Shown here piece by piece: positions 34,906 through 42,196 of a stretch of DNA of 64,000 nucleotides. Position 1 is the first letter of the stretch. Every line of letters begins with the position of its first letter. The position numbers and the translations under genes were made by a program. Source of the DNA: Anaerofilum sp. An201 (GTDB taxonomy: Bacteria; Bacillota; Clostridia; Oscillospirales; Ruminococcaceae); the NCBI RefSeq assembly GCF_002160015.1, contig NZ_NFJT01000016.1, positions 1 to 64,000 of the forward strand. Direction: 5' to 3'. The notes under the pieces are model-generated. The model was not told where the DNA came from, did no database searches, and worked only from the letters and a program-made list of their open reading frames with translations.

Positions 34906-36525
34906 ATGGAAATCAAATGGGTGAAACGCGGGAATGCGAAGACTTTGGAAGATGCAATAACTGCCCGCTCTGGGATGTCTGCTCAGGAGCTGAAAACTCC
35001 TGCGGACTCTTATCCCGAAGATATCGAGAATATGGTTGAGGCAGCCATCCGAATAAAGGAGGCCATCGACAATAAAGAAATCATCAATGTGTTTGGCGAT
35101 TATGACGCAGACGGTGTGTGCTCGGTAGCAATCCTATATTTGATGTTCGACTACTTTGGTGTGCATCCTGTGACCCGGTTGCCGAAGCGCATGAGTGAAG
35201 GGTATGGCCTGTCTGTGGACGCGGTAAACGCTATGGCCGACGATGGCCTGCTTATCACGGTTGATAACGGAATTTCTGCACATGAGGCAATCCAACGGGC
35301 GAAAGGAAAGAATATGACGGTCATCGTTTTGGACCATCACTTGCCTTCCGAAACACTGCCTTGTGCGGACTACATTGTGAATCCGCATGTACATCCGGAG
35401 CAGAACGGATTTGAGGACTTCTGCGGTGGTGGGCTGGCATATAAGCTGGCTCAGGCGCTGATTCCGGAATCCGAAATCGAGCTGCTGCGGAAGCTGGCGG
35501 CTATCGCGGCCATCGCAACCGTAGGTGATGTGATGCCGCTCACCGGAGCGAACCGGGTTATCGTTCGTGACGGTTTGAATGCAATGAACGAGCGCTTTGT
35601 GACCAGCGGCCTGAAATCCCTGATGGATGTCTGCGGGTTCACGGTGGTGGACGAGGACAGCCTCGCATTCAAACTCGTTCCTGTACTGAATGCGGCCGGT
35701 CGGCTGCATGATGATGGGGCTCGGCTTTCGAGCGGATGTCTCGCACAGGATAAGAAGGATATGACGGCACTGGCTGAGCGGTTGGTAAAAATCAACGAAG
35801 AGCGAAAGGCTCTGGTAAACTCAACCTATCAGTCTATTGCGGAACAAGTCGGCGAATATCCCGAGGCGCCGATTGTGGTGTATTCTCCCGATGTTCCGGG
35901 CGGTATTGCCGGAATCATCGCTGGTCGAATCGCAGAAAGCTATCATATGCCCGCATTCGTGTTTGCAGGAGATGGACCCGAAATCCATGGGTCCGGCCGG
36001 AACGGCGGTACTGTTCATTTGCAAGAATTGGTGTCTAAGGCGGCTGACCTGCTCGTAACCTTTGGCGGCCATGAAGGCGCAGTGGGCATTACGATTCTCG
36101 CGGACAATCTTGATGCATTCCGCAAGCGGCTGCACGAAGAAATCGGTCAAATGGAATTCTCTGCTCAGGACAAACTGGTCTATGATGTGGAGATTACACC
36201 TGAAGAAGTCATCAAAACGATTTGCAACATGAAAGCATACGCTCCTTTTGGAGCACACAATCCCAAGCCGGTATTCCTGCTGAAGAATGTTTCTCTGATT
36301 CCCCGTTACGGAATGCACATGAAGTATATGGGTAAGAATGGGGAGCATGTGAAGCTCAACGCAAAAGGTTACTCTCTGGTTGGTTTTGGCTTGTCTGAGA
36401 GATACCGGGAGATTGGTGAGCCTGCTCGGGTGGATGTCATTGGGTGTCTGGGAATGAACGAGAGTGTCTACGGGTCTTTCCCTCAAGTAGAAATCATTGA
36501 TATGCGCCCCGCTGGGCAGAACTAA
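34906..36525 (+). CDS. RecJ-like single-strand DNA exonuclease (DHH family)
   Basis: 539 residues after AAGGAGAAG. DHH phosphoesterase motifs: VFGDYDADGVCS (about 62-73), ITVDNGIS (about 117), VLDHHLPSE (about 141) and CGGGLAYKLAQAL. A DHHA1-type region with FGGHEGAVGITI follows, then the C-terminal OB-like part. RecJ degrades single-stranded DNA 5' to 3' in repair and recombination. It is somewhat shorter than many bacterial RecJ proteins. Placed behind RNase H, it fits an element-borne replication/repair set. A strong terminator follows. Confidence 0.9.
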   Translation: MEIKWVKRGNAKTLEDAITARSGMSAQELKTPADSYPEDIENMVEAAIRIKEAIDNKEIINVFGDYDADGVCSVAILYLMFDYFGVHPVTRLPKRMSEGYGLSVDAVNAMADDGLLITVDNGISAHEAIQRAKGKNMTVIVLDHHLPSETLPCADYIVNPHVHPEQNGFEDFCGGGLAYKLAQALIPESEIELLRKLAAIAAIATVGDVMPLTGANRVIVRDGLNAMNERFVTSGLKSLMDVCGFTVVDEDSLAFKLVPVLNAAGRLHDDGARLSSGCLAQDKKDMTALAERLVKINEERKALVNSTYQSIAEQVGEYPEAPIVVYSPDVPGGIAGIIAGRIAESYHMPAFVFAGDGPEIHGSGRNGGTVHLQELVSKAADLLVTFGGHEGAVGITILADNLDAFRKRLHEEIGQMEFSAQDKLVYDVEITPEEVIKTICNMKAYAPFGAHNPKPVFLLKNVSLIPRYGMHMKYMGKNGEHVKLNAKGYSLVGFGLSERYREIGEPARVDVIGCLGMNESVYGSFPQVEIIDMRPAGQN

Positions 36526-36533
36526 GTATTCGC

Positions 36534-36567
36534 GCCCTGTCTGGCTTTTTGCCAGACGGGGCTTTTT
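36534..36567 (+). terminator. Terminator after the RecJ gene
   Basis: GCCCTGTCTGGC pairs with GCCAGACGGGGC around TTTTT, followed by TTTTT. Confidence 0.9.
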
Positions 36568-36684
36568 AGGTGTTGGGGAAACTCAAGCTGAATTTTATTT
36601 CGCAGCTTATGTTTTCGGCTGCTGCTGACGAAGCGCAGCAGCCTTTTCCAAACCTGGATGGTTAAAGTAGTAGTGTCACTAACA

Positions 36685-36761
36685 TTATCCCCGAAAAGTT
36701 CGTAGAATATAAGCAAATAATGTATTCTCAAAACATACTAAATCCAAACGGAGGACAAAAC
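36685..36761 (+). promoter_or_regulatory. Class B promoter of the NADAR gene
   Basis: CCCCGAAAAG (36689) lies 14 bases before TAGAAT (36703). The leader contains GCAAATAATG, as at 1842, and only a short GTAT/ATAC stem. Confidence 0.65.
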
Positions 36762-37547
36762 ATGAAAAATAAAATCCGCCTCGAAGGTAAATACGCTATT
36801 CTGCGTAACGACGCCATCACTCCGGTTCCCTTCGAAGGCATTATCTATAAAAATGTTGAGGCCGCTTATCAGGCTCAGAAGTGTCCTGAGCGCGCCCACG
36901 AGTTCGAGGACCTTATGCCCTATGACGCCATTGAGCTGGGCCGGACTGTCGAGCTGCGCCCCGACTGGGACGAGGTCAAAGATATCCTGCTCCAGCATAT
37001 CGTGACGACCAAAGTGCTGTGCAATGAGGCTGTGCGCAAAGTTCTGCTGGAATCTGGTGATGCCGATTTTGACGCCGGCCGTCTGGGTATTCTGCTGAAA
37101 CTGTTGCGCGAGGATATGATGAGCATTGCAGCGGCATGTGAAGACGACTCTGATGAGTGTGATGAGATGGACTGTGAGAACTGCCCGGCGGCAGACGAGT
37201 GTCCGTTTGCCGCTTTCGATGATGAAGAAGATGAATACAGCGGCGAAGATTGCGAGAATTGTCCGGTAGCGGATAAATGTCCCTTGGCGGGTTCCAGCTA
37301 CAATCCGGATGAGCGTAATAACGACATCTTTCGCAGCGTCGGCTTAATTCTCGAAGTAGATGCCGACAACGTAGAGCCTCTGGCGATTGAGCTGGATGAT
37401 ATCCAGAAGCAAATTGTCCTGAATGCGTTGCAGATTTCTGCCCACGTTAGTGGGCTGGCAGTGCGTGTACCCAGTGGCAAGCTCCGGCTCGATTGGGCAA
37501 TGGCTCACGACCTGCTGGACGACTGTGCGGACAAAGCAAAAGAGTAA
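36762..37547 (+). CDS. NADAR-domain protein with cysteine motifs
   Basis: 261 residues after GGAGGAC. Residues about 25-105 match the NADAR/YbiA pattern: VEAAYQAQKC, then ELGRTVELRPDWDEVKDILL, KVLCNEAVRKVLLESGD. NADAR enzymes cleave N-glycosidic bonds and some remove ADP-ribose from guanine bases. The N terminus is shorter than usual. Two cysteine motifs follow (CENCPAADECPFA and CENCPVADKCPLA, about 138-190), embedded in acidic sequence, possibly metal sites. The last 60 residues are an unrelated alpha-helical segment. An ADP-ribosyltransferase-like gene lies 2.3 kb downstream. Catalytic competence is not certain. Confidence 0.7.
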   Translation: MKNKIRLEGKYAILRNDAITPVPFEGIIYKNVEAAYQAQKCPERAHEFEDLMPYDAIELGRTVELRPDWDEVKDILLQHIVTTKVLCNEAVRKVLLESGDADFDAGRLGILLKLLREDMMSIAAACEDDSDECDEMDCENCPAADECPFAAFDDEEDEYSGEDCENCPVADKCPLAGSSYNPDERNNDIFRSVGLILEVDADNVEPLAIELDDIQKQIVLNALQISAHVSGLAVRVPSGKLRLDWAMAHDLLDDCADKAKE

Positions 37548-37560
37548 AGGAGAGGTTGTC

Positions 37561-37773
37561 ATGGCTACCAGAACCAAACAGAAAACCGCAATTCACATCG
37601 AGATGCCCGGCGCCACTGTGTTGCTGAGCGACCTGGAAAAGCGGGTCAGTAAGGCCCACGGGGTTTCCGAGGCATACCTGAATACCACGGAAGCCAAAGT
37701 CTACTGCGTGATGGAGAACGGTCTCAATAAGGTCATCGACCTCAAAAGCGGGGCAGAGACTGAGACCTGCTGA
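37561..37773 (+). CDS. Small DUF6465-like protein
   Basis: 70 residues, 13 bases after the NADAR gene, with AGGAGAGG upstream. A Lys-rich start (MATRTKQKTAIHIEM) and EAKVYCVMENGLNKVIDL resemble the DUF6465 family of small clostridial proteins. Function unknown. The structured RNA region begins just after its stop. Confidence 0.6.
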   Translation: MATRTKQKTAIHIEMPGATVLLSDLEKRVSKAHGVSEAYLNTTEAKVYCVMENGLNKVIDLKSGAETETC

Positions 37774-37777
37774 ATTC

Positions 37778-37809
37778 TTGGTATACCGGGGCGTATCCCC
37801 GTATACAAT
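37778..37809 (+). promoter_or_regulatory. Promoter region with palindrome before the structured RNA
   Basis: A palindrome GTATAC-C-GGGG...CCCCGTATAC (37781-37806) overlaps a likely promoter: TTGGTA (37778), 18 bases, TATACA (37802). An operator is possible. Confidence 0.5.
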
Positions 37810-38140
37810 ATAGGCCCCTGAGCTCGCTGAGAGCGGACAAAGCGTCGGGGTGATGGCCGGAGCTTTTCGAAGCAGGATGCGTGACAAAGTCGTGCCGCTG
37901 CGGGTTCATCGCCGCAGTTAGTATGAGAGAGCGCGTAGTAGCCAGTAGGGACCAGCTGCCATGCCGGGGCGTTGTGGCAGAGGAAGATGCCGTCGAGGAA
38001 GGCTTGGGCTTTCTGAGGCGAAAAGTTCGTCGCGGAGGTAAGCGCTTGCCAAAGCGAAGAACCGCGTGGGTGTGAAACCCGCGCCAACAAACCGACATGA
38101 GAAAGTCCGCTCGGCTTATCCAAGCGGACTTTCTTTTTTG
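37810..38140 (+). ncRNA. Structured non-coding RNA candidate, about 330 nt
   Basis: No credible ORF, yet many stable hairpins: GCTC/GAGC (37822-37834) inside a CCCC/GGGG stem, CTGCGG/CCGCAG (37898-37917), CTGCCA/TGGCAG (37956-37980), CGCTT-GCCA-AAGCG (38043-38056) and CGCG-GGGT-GTGA-ACCC-CGCG (38063-38083). A strong terminator closes it (GAAAGTCCGCTTGG-type arms, 38101-38133, then TTTTTT). It has its own promoter. It does not show the conserved boxes of RNase P, tmRNA or 6S RNA that I know. Size and density of helices resemble large ornate RNAs of phages and mobile elements (ROOL, GOLLD and others), but I cannot assign a family. Confidence 0.7.
38101..38139 (+). terminator. Terminator of the structured RNA
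   Basis: GAAAGTCCGCT and AGCGGACTTTC form the stem around CGGCTTATCCA, followed by TTTTTT. Confidence 0.9.
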
Positions 38141-38165
38141 CAAATTGCCAGAGAAAGGAGCTGAA

Positions 38166-38207
38166 GGCGCATTCTTCCCGTGATAAAAGTCGCGGGTCTC
38201 CTGCGCC
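38166..38207 (+). promoter_or_regulatory. Leader hairpin before the gene at 38214
   Basis: GGCGCA (38166) pairs with TGCGCC (38202), enclosing CCCG/CGGG. It follows a ribosome-site-like AAAGGAG and ends seven bases before the start codon. Confidence 0.4.
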
Positions 38208-38213
38208 ATATTT

Positions 38214-38834
38214 ATGGTACTTTTGGAAAATTGTCAATATGACCGATTCAGGATGTTGGAACATCTGTATCGAATTTGGCAAAAGCCAGAGTTTCAATAC
38301 CATAGCATACGCGGATTATCTTCGGAGGACCCTTGGGAAAGTAATGGGTATTGTATTCCTTTTGGGATGGAGGAGATTCCATTCCGACTTCTGTTCGGCG
38401 ACGCGGAAATCTCAGCGCTGGAAATTCAGGGAGAGGAAATTCTACTTCGTGCCGAATTACCGTCAGGAAGAATTTTCGCATCCTGCGATATGCAGCATGG
38501 TGTCGAAACTGCATTGGCACTGCGGGCAGAAATAGCAACATACCCTGTGCAGGTTGCTCCATTGCGGCCTTCTCTGCGGATAAGGCAACCTGGTGTACGG
38601 TTGGGTCTGTGGGACCCGCTCCATGAATTGTCTATTCAGGCGTTGAGGCTCTCTGACCCCAAAGAGGGTATCATGGTGGCCGTTGAGGATGCAATAACAT
38701 TTTCCAGATGTGTCCAGCCGGTGCCTGAGAATTGTTCCGGAATGTTTTATTCGTTTTGCGCGAGAACACAGAGTTTCATGTTCTACGATACATTTAGTGA
38801 TGAATTACTCTGCCTCGACCCCGTTAAGCATTGA
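38214..38834 (+). CDS. Protein of unknown function
   Basis: 206 residues. ATG 38214 has no good ribosome site; ATG 38253 (MLEHLYRIWQK) in the same frame is an alternative. The protein looks soluble and mixed alpha/beta (YCIPFGMEEIPFRLLFG, FARTQ-like end). No known motif. It stands between the structured RNA and an HD-GYP gene with its own promoter, so it may depend on readthrough from the RNA promoter. Confidence 0.6.
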   Translation: MVLLENCQYDRFRMLEHLYRIWQKPEFQYHSIRGLSSEDPWESNGYCIPFGMEEIPFRLLFGDAEISALEIQGEEILLRAELPSGRIFASCDMQHGVETALALRAEIATYPVQVAPLRPSLRIRQPGVRLGLWDPLHELSIQALRLSDPKEGIMVAVEDAITFSRCVQPVPENCSGMFYSFCARTQSFMFYDTFSDELLCLDPVKH

Positions 38835-38848
38835 TGCCGGCCGAAGGC

Positions 38849-38942
38849 TGGAAACGCCCCGAAAAGTCCGTATACTAAAGAGTATACAAAAGTCGAATGC
38901 AAATCACGTGGTAACGAAAGTGACCCGGATTTGCATTTTTTG
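38849..38942 (+). promoter_or_regulatory. Class B promoter with hairpin leader (HD-GYP gene)
   Basis: CCCCGAAAAG (38857) lies 14 bases before TATACT (38871). GAATGCAAATC pairs with GATTTGCAT (38928), capped by an AAC-GAAA-GTG hairpin, then TTTTTT. Confidence 0.75.
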
Positions 38943-38971
38943 CAGATAGATGCAAGGGAGTCTGGTTGAAG

Positions 38972-39592
38972 ATGCGAAATACGCAGCAAATAGTTAAAAA
39001 GTATTTATACAATTCTATGCCCTCGTATGCAGACCATTCCGTCCGCGTCGCAGAGTATATGTTGAGAATGCAGGAAATTCTCGTTGGGAACGGTGATTTG
39101 CGATTTAAAGCATGGCAGCCAGATGTTTTGTGGCTTGCTGGCGCATTTCACGATATCGGCAAAATCTTTGTTCCCCGGGAACTGCTTGAAAAGAATGTTG
39201 CGCTGACCGAGGATGAATGGGCTCAGATGCGAGCGCATACCACACTCAGCGCAGGGTTTCTTCACAAGAAAGTTCGGGATGTATCAGAATCGTCTCAGTA
39301 CGATGAAGCACTTGAAGCCTGCATCCATACCGCTATGTTTCATCATGAGCGCATGGATGGTTCAGGATACCCCAATGGGGCCTCTGGTGAAGACATCCCG
39401 TTGATTGCCCGGTTATGCGCTGTGTCGGACGTGTATGACGCACTTACGGCAGACCGTCCATATCGGAAAGCTGTCTCTGTTGAATGTGCGGCTCAGAAAC
39501 TCCTGGAACAGGCAGGGATTACCCTCGACGCCTCCATTGTGGAGCCTGTGTTTGGGAACGAAGCGAATCTTGCGAGACTGAGCGTGGCATAA
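38972..39592 (+). CDS. HD-GYP-type phosphohydrolase
   Basis: 206 residues; ATG 38972 lies after AAGGGAG, and a TTG six bases earlier is possible. HD-domain motifs run in order: HSVRVAEYM, GAFHDIGKIFVP (HD pair, about 63-64), AHTTLSAGFL, HHERMDGSGYPNG (GYP motif, about 131-143) and DVYDALTADRPYRKA. Many HD-GYP proteins hydrolyse cyclic di-GMP. No receiver or sensor domain is attached, so it is a stand-alone catalytic domain. In a mobile element it might alter host surface behaviour or cyclic-nucleotide signalling. Confidence 0.85.
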   Translation: MRNTQQIVKKYLYNSMPSYADHSVRVAEYMLRMQEILVGNGDLRFKAWQPDVLWLAGAFHDIGKIFVPRELLEKNVALTEDEWAQMRAHTTLSAGFLHKKVRDVSESSQYDEALEACIHTAMFHHERMDGSGYPNGASGEDIPLIARLCAVSDVYDALTADRPYRKAVSVECAAQKLLEQAGITLDASIVEPVFGNEANLARLSVA

Positions 39593-39621
39593 ACTTGTGT
39601 CAGCAGAAAAATCAAAATAAA

Positions 39622-39692
39622 TGGGCTCATGCCCAGAAAGGAGAGAGCGGCGCCTGCCGGCTTGTAAAAGCTGTGTAGACGCCGCATTTTTT
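39622..39692 (+). promoter_or_regulatory. Two-hairpin leader before the 57-residue gene
   Basis: TGGGC-TCAT-GCCCA (39622-39635) is followed by GCGGCG (39647) pairing with CGCCGC (39680) and a run of seven T. The start codon follows at once, so this may act as an attenuator. Confidence 0.45.
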
Positions 39693-39693
39693 T

Positions 39694-39867
39694 ATGAAAA
39701 AATATGTGCCCATCGAAAAAATGCAGAAAAAAGCGAAGAAAGCGCTTGCTCAGAAACAGCGCGGGTCATGGCTCGGTGTCAATCCGACAACGCGGGTCAT
39801 CCGGTCAAAGAAAAGAGAGAAAATGATGCGGGCGGTTGAACGAGACGCCCGGCGGGAAGGAGACTAA
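39694..39867 (+). CDS. 57-residue strongly basic protein
   Basis: MKKYVPIEKMQKKAKKALAQ onward, ending ERDARREGD; about 40% Lys/Arg. No ribosome site beyond the leader is evident. It ends three bases before the next gene, which supports it being translated. The charge suggests nucleic-acid binding. Not recognised. Confidence 0.5.
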   Translation: MKKYVPIEKMQKKAKKALAQKQRGSWLGVNPTTRVIRSKKREKMMRAVERDARREGD

Positions 39868-39870
39868 ACC

Positions 39871-40416
39871 ATGAAATTCTATCACGGAACTTCGGCGGAA
39901 GCCGCTGAGAAAATTCTCGTTGACGGTTTCGGTTGCAATGAGGAAACGGTCTGGAATTGTTCAGACAATGGCAGTACATATTTTTGGGCGCATGCAGTGG
40001 ACCGTATAGAGGGGGAAGGAGTCTCCCGAGCTTTTGAATCTGGCCTTGTTACTGCTGCTATGCGTGGCTCATTGGACAAACGGGTCATTGTTTTCGAACT
40101 CGACATCCCGGACGAATTCGTGGGGAACTGGGTTTTGGAAGACCATTCATGCGAGGGGATGGCCGGCGCATGGGTTGTAAGCAGCAACTGGCTGAATGCC
40201 AGGCTCAATGAGAGCGCCGTAACTTTGCGTGTGTTCGTTCGGGAAATTTATCGCCCGGATTTCCGCTGGTTTTATCTGACCGGTGCGGCGGAAGAGCTGC
40301 TCAACCTTACAGACGAGGAAGCCGCTTCGCTACATCTGGCAAAGCGACTATCCAACGATGGAATCCTGTGCAGTGAGCTGTTCGAGGAAACTCGCCTGAA
40401 TGCTAACTGCGCCTAA
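39871..40416 (+). CDS. ADP-ribosyltransferase-like protein
   Basis: 181 residues after GGAAGGAG. The N terminus, MKFYHGTSAEAAEKILVDGF, matches the conserved opening of several ADP-ribosyltransferase-fold families (YHGTS, with His for NAD binding, then a helix and GF). Then STYFWAHAVDRIEGEG could supply the aromatic element. A late catalytic Glu is not obvious; ALNESAVTLRVFVREI is one candidate area. It could be a DNA- or protein-modifying enzyme, a toxin, or an inactive relative. The NADAR gene at 36762 is the sort of enzyme that could reverse such a modification. Confidence 0.55.
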   Translation: MKFYHGTSAEAAEKILVDGFGCNEETVWNCSDNGSTYFWAHAVDRIEGEGVSRAFESGLVTAAMRGSLDKRVIVFELDIPDEFVGNWVLEDHSCEGMAGAWVVSSNWLNARLNESAVTLRVFVREIYRPDFRWFYLTGAAEELLNLTDEEAASLHLAKRLSNDGILCSELFEETRLNANCA

Positions 40417-40448
40417 CAAAAAGCATAAAAAAGAAGGAGAAAAGACTA

Positions 40449-40604
40449 ATGTTTCAGCAAACTTTTGAACTCGAACTGAATTTCTGCCCCAACCTCCAGC
40501 GCATCCGCGTTATGCAGGAGAACGCACCCCGCCGGGAAAAGCCCTACGATTGGGCGAAAGACCCTGGCCTCGATTGGGGAACTTCTGAGTCGAAGAACGA
40601 GTGA
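40449..40604 (+). CDS. 51-residue protein of unknown function
   Basis: Starts ATG 40449 after AAGGAGAAAAG. MFQQTFELELNFCPNLQRIR, then a Pro/Trp/Asp-rich end (DWGTSESKNE). The ribosome site and the terminator just after it support a real gene. No known family. Confidence 0.55.
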   Translation: MFQQTFELELNFCPNLQRIRVMQENAPRREKPYDWAKDPGLDWGTSESKNE

Positions 40605-40615
40605 TACCCAGTTCC

Positions 40616-40643
40616 GCGCCCCGCTTTTTGCGGGGCGCTTTTT
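40616..40643 (+). terminator. Intrinsic terminator
   Basis: GCGCCCCGC pairs with GCGGGGCGC around TTTTT, then TTTTT. Confidence 0.9.
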
Positions 40644-40675
40644 GTGTTTAAAACAGATTTCATGGCGGCCTGCAT

Positions 40676-40704
40676 TTGACTTTGAACCTAAGATATGCTA
40701 TAAT
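40676..40704 (+). promoter_or_regulatory. Promoter of a short non-coding transcript
   Basis: TTGACT (40676), 17 bases, TATAAT (40699-40704). No start codon with a ribosome site follows before a terminator. Confidence 0.7.
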
Positions 40705-40710
40705 CCAATT

Positions 40711-40781
40711 ATATCCTGATAGTAGGGTATTTTGTTTGGCAGATGAATAATTTTTGGACGGCAGGCGAGCCGTCTTTTTTT
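40711..40781 (+). ncRNA. Small RNA candidate, about 70 nt
   Basis: Sequence between a near-consensus promoter and a strong terminator (GACGGC-AGGCGA-GCCGTC then seven T, 40757-40781). It holds the 15-mer CAGATGAATAATTTT (40740-40754), which is also present near the right end at 60050. It could be an antisense or regulatory RNA. Confidence 0.6.
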
Positions 40782-40794
40782 CTGCCGTGGTAAT

Positions 40795-40823
40795 TTGCTA
40801 ATAATACATATTTGTGGTATAAT
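40795..40823 (+). promoter_or_regulatory. Class A promoter of the partition operon
   Basis: TTGCTA (40795), 17 bases, TATAAT (40818-40823), with TGTGG before and TAGGG after the -10. Confidence 0.8.
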
Positions 40824-40861
40824 TAGGGAAACAAATTGATATTATTGAGGGAGGGAATGCT

Positions 40862-42142
40862 ATGAGTGAAAGGCGAAAGCCAACGCGGGGGCTTGGCGTC
40901 CCGAAGGATTTGGGCTACGGTCCGTCCAACATCGAGATGAACGAACTGTTTGCAAACATCGGCCGGGCGAAAGAGAGCGTGGCACAGAGCATCACTGAGC
41001 AGCAGAAGAAAGAGGATGAGCGGAAGCGCAGTGTCCTGAATAAGCTCTTCGCAAAAAAAGATGATGCGATGCCCGGTGTGGCTGATACGGCAGTGGATGA
41101 TGAGCTGGCAGAAATCGAACGGAAACTGGCGCTTGTCAGGGCAGGCGAGCTCCACGAGTATGACCAGGCTTCGAACGATTCTGACGCTCCTGACGTCATT
41201 GACGAACGGACAGAACCGGCAGCAGATGAATCTGCGGTTACGAACGAGCCGGACATCCTTATGGATGATGCAGATATGGAAAGCACCGATGTTGCAATGG
41301 AATCGGGACCCGTACCCGAAGACGTTCCGGCTGCGGCTGAGGAACGTACAGAAGAAACCTCTGAAACATCGGAGGAAGAAACCGAACGCGATTCTGAGTG
41401 GGACGAAATCGTTCTTGCCGAGGATGATTTTTCCGCAGAGCAGGAGGCTGAGCTGGAAGAGGAACTTCCGGATACGAACGATGTGGACCTCAAGGAGCCT
41501 GTTGAGATGGCAGGAGAATCCACTAAGGTTGTGCCGGAACCCGGGCCCGAGGATGAGCTGGAGCTGCAAATCGAACCGGACATGAACGCGAACGAGGCCC
41601 CTGCGCAGGATGTGCAGGAAGCCGCTAAGCAGACCGACGAAATTCTCGAAGGGCTCAATGCAGACGACACGGTTCCTTCTGTTAGGGCCGATGTAGTTGG
41701 CTACTTTGCCGTAGCTGAAGGGAAAAGCGGCCGGGCTGGATACCTGTATATGCTGAACCGTGCCCACGATTCCCACGGATGCGCTCCCAAGGTCGTCGTC
41801 ACGGACGGAAAATCTTTCCAGGACATTGTGCTTGAAGGGGCAATTCTTATGATGAATGATATCGCGGCAATGGGATGTAAAACGGCCGTCATTCATATGG
41901 ATGAGACCCTTCGGGAACTGCTGGTAAACAGCGTGTCTGTTTTCGGCAACGGCGAGCGGCGTAGCGCTAAAAACGCTGAGTTTGCGCGGGTTGCTGTTCG
42001 AGTTTCCGAGCACTGTGAAGTCAATCTGTGTGATGGGCGCCAAATGGTCGCCCGCAAGGCAACGCAAATCAACTGCGAGTCCTGGATTCGCTCCCTGGTA
42101 GACGATGACGGTCTGTGGGGTGGCGATACCCAGCTCACATAA
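40862..42142 (+). CDS. Acidic protein of unknown function, partition operon
   Basis: 426 residues after GAGGGAGGG. N-terminal 70 residues are basic and helical (ITEQQKKEDERKRSV), then about 190 residues of Glu/Asp/Pro/Ala-rich, probably disordered sequence, then a folded C-terminal domain (about 275-426: VVTDGKSFQDIVLEGAILMM, KTAVIHMDETLRELL). The domain pattern is not one I can name. It is 54 bases before parM and shares its promoter, so a role in segregation or replication is likely. Confidence 0.65.
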   Translation: MSERRKPTRGLGVPKDLGYGPSNIEMNELFANIGRAKESVAQSITEQQKKEDERKRSVLNKLFAKKDDAMPGVADTAVDDELAEIERKLALVRAGELHEYDQASNDSDAPDVIDERTEPAADESAVTNEPDILMDDADMESTDVAMESGPVPEDVPAAAEERTEETSETSEEETERDSEWDEIVLAEDDFSAEQEAELEEELPDTNDVDLKEPVEMAGESTKVVPEPGPEDELELQIEPDMNANEAPAQDVQEAAKQTDEILEGLNADDTVPSVRADVVGYFAVAEGKSGRAGYLYMLNRAHDSHGCAPKVVVTDGKSFQDIVLEGAILMMNDIAAMGCKTAVIHMDETLRELLVNSVSVFGNGERRSAKNAEFARVAVRVSEHCEVNLCDGRQMVARKATQINCESWIRSLVDDDGLWGGDTQLT

Positions 42143-42196
42143 ATACCAACATCGGGCCCGGTTCGGGTCGAAAAAAAGAAAAGAGGAGAATGAAAA

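Noticed and set aside
37810-38140. RNase P RNA, tmRNA or 6S RNA identity for the structured RNA
   Set aside because: I looked for the GAGGAAAGTCC and ACAGAA boxes of RNase P and for a tmRNA tRNA-like end and did not find them. Not excluded without a covariance search.
37881-38303. ORFs on both strands in the structured RNA region
   Set aside because: No ribosome sites, overlapping strong hairpins and a terminator; non-coding RNA explains the region better.
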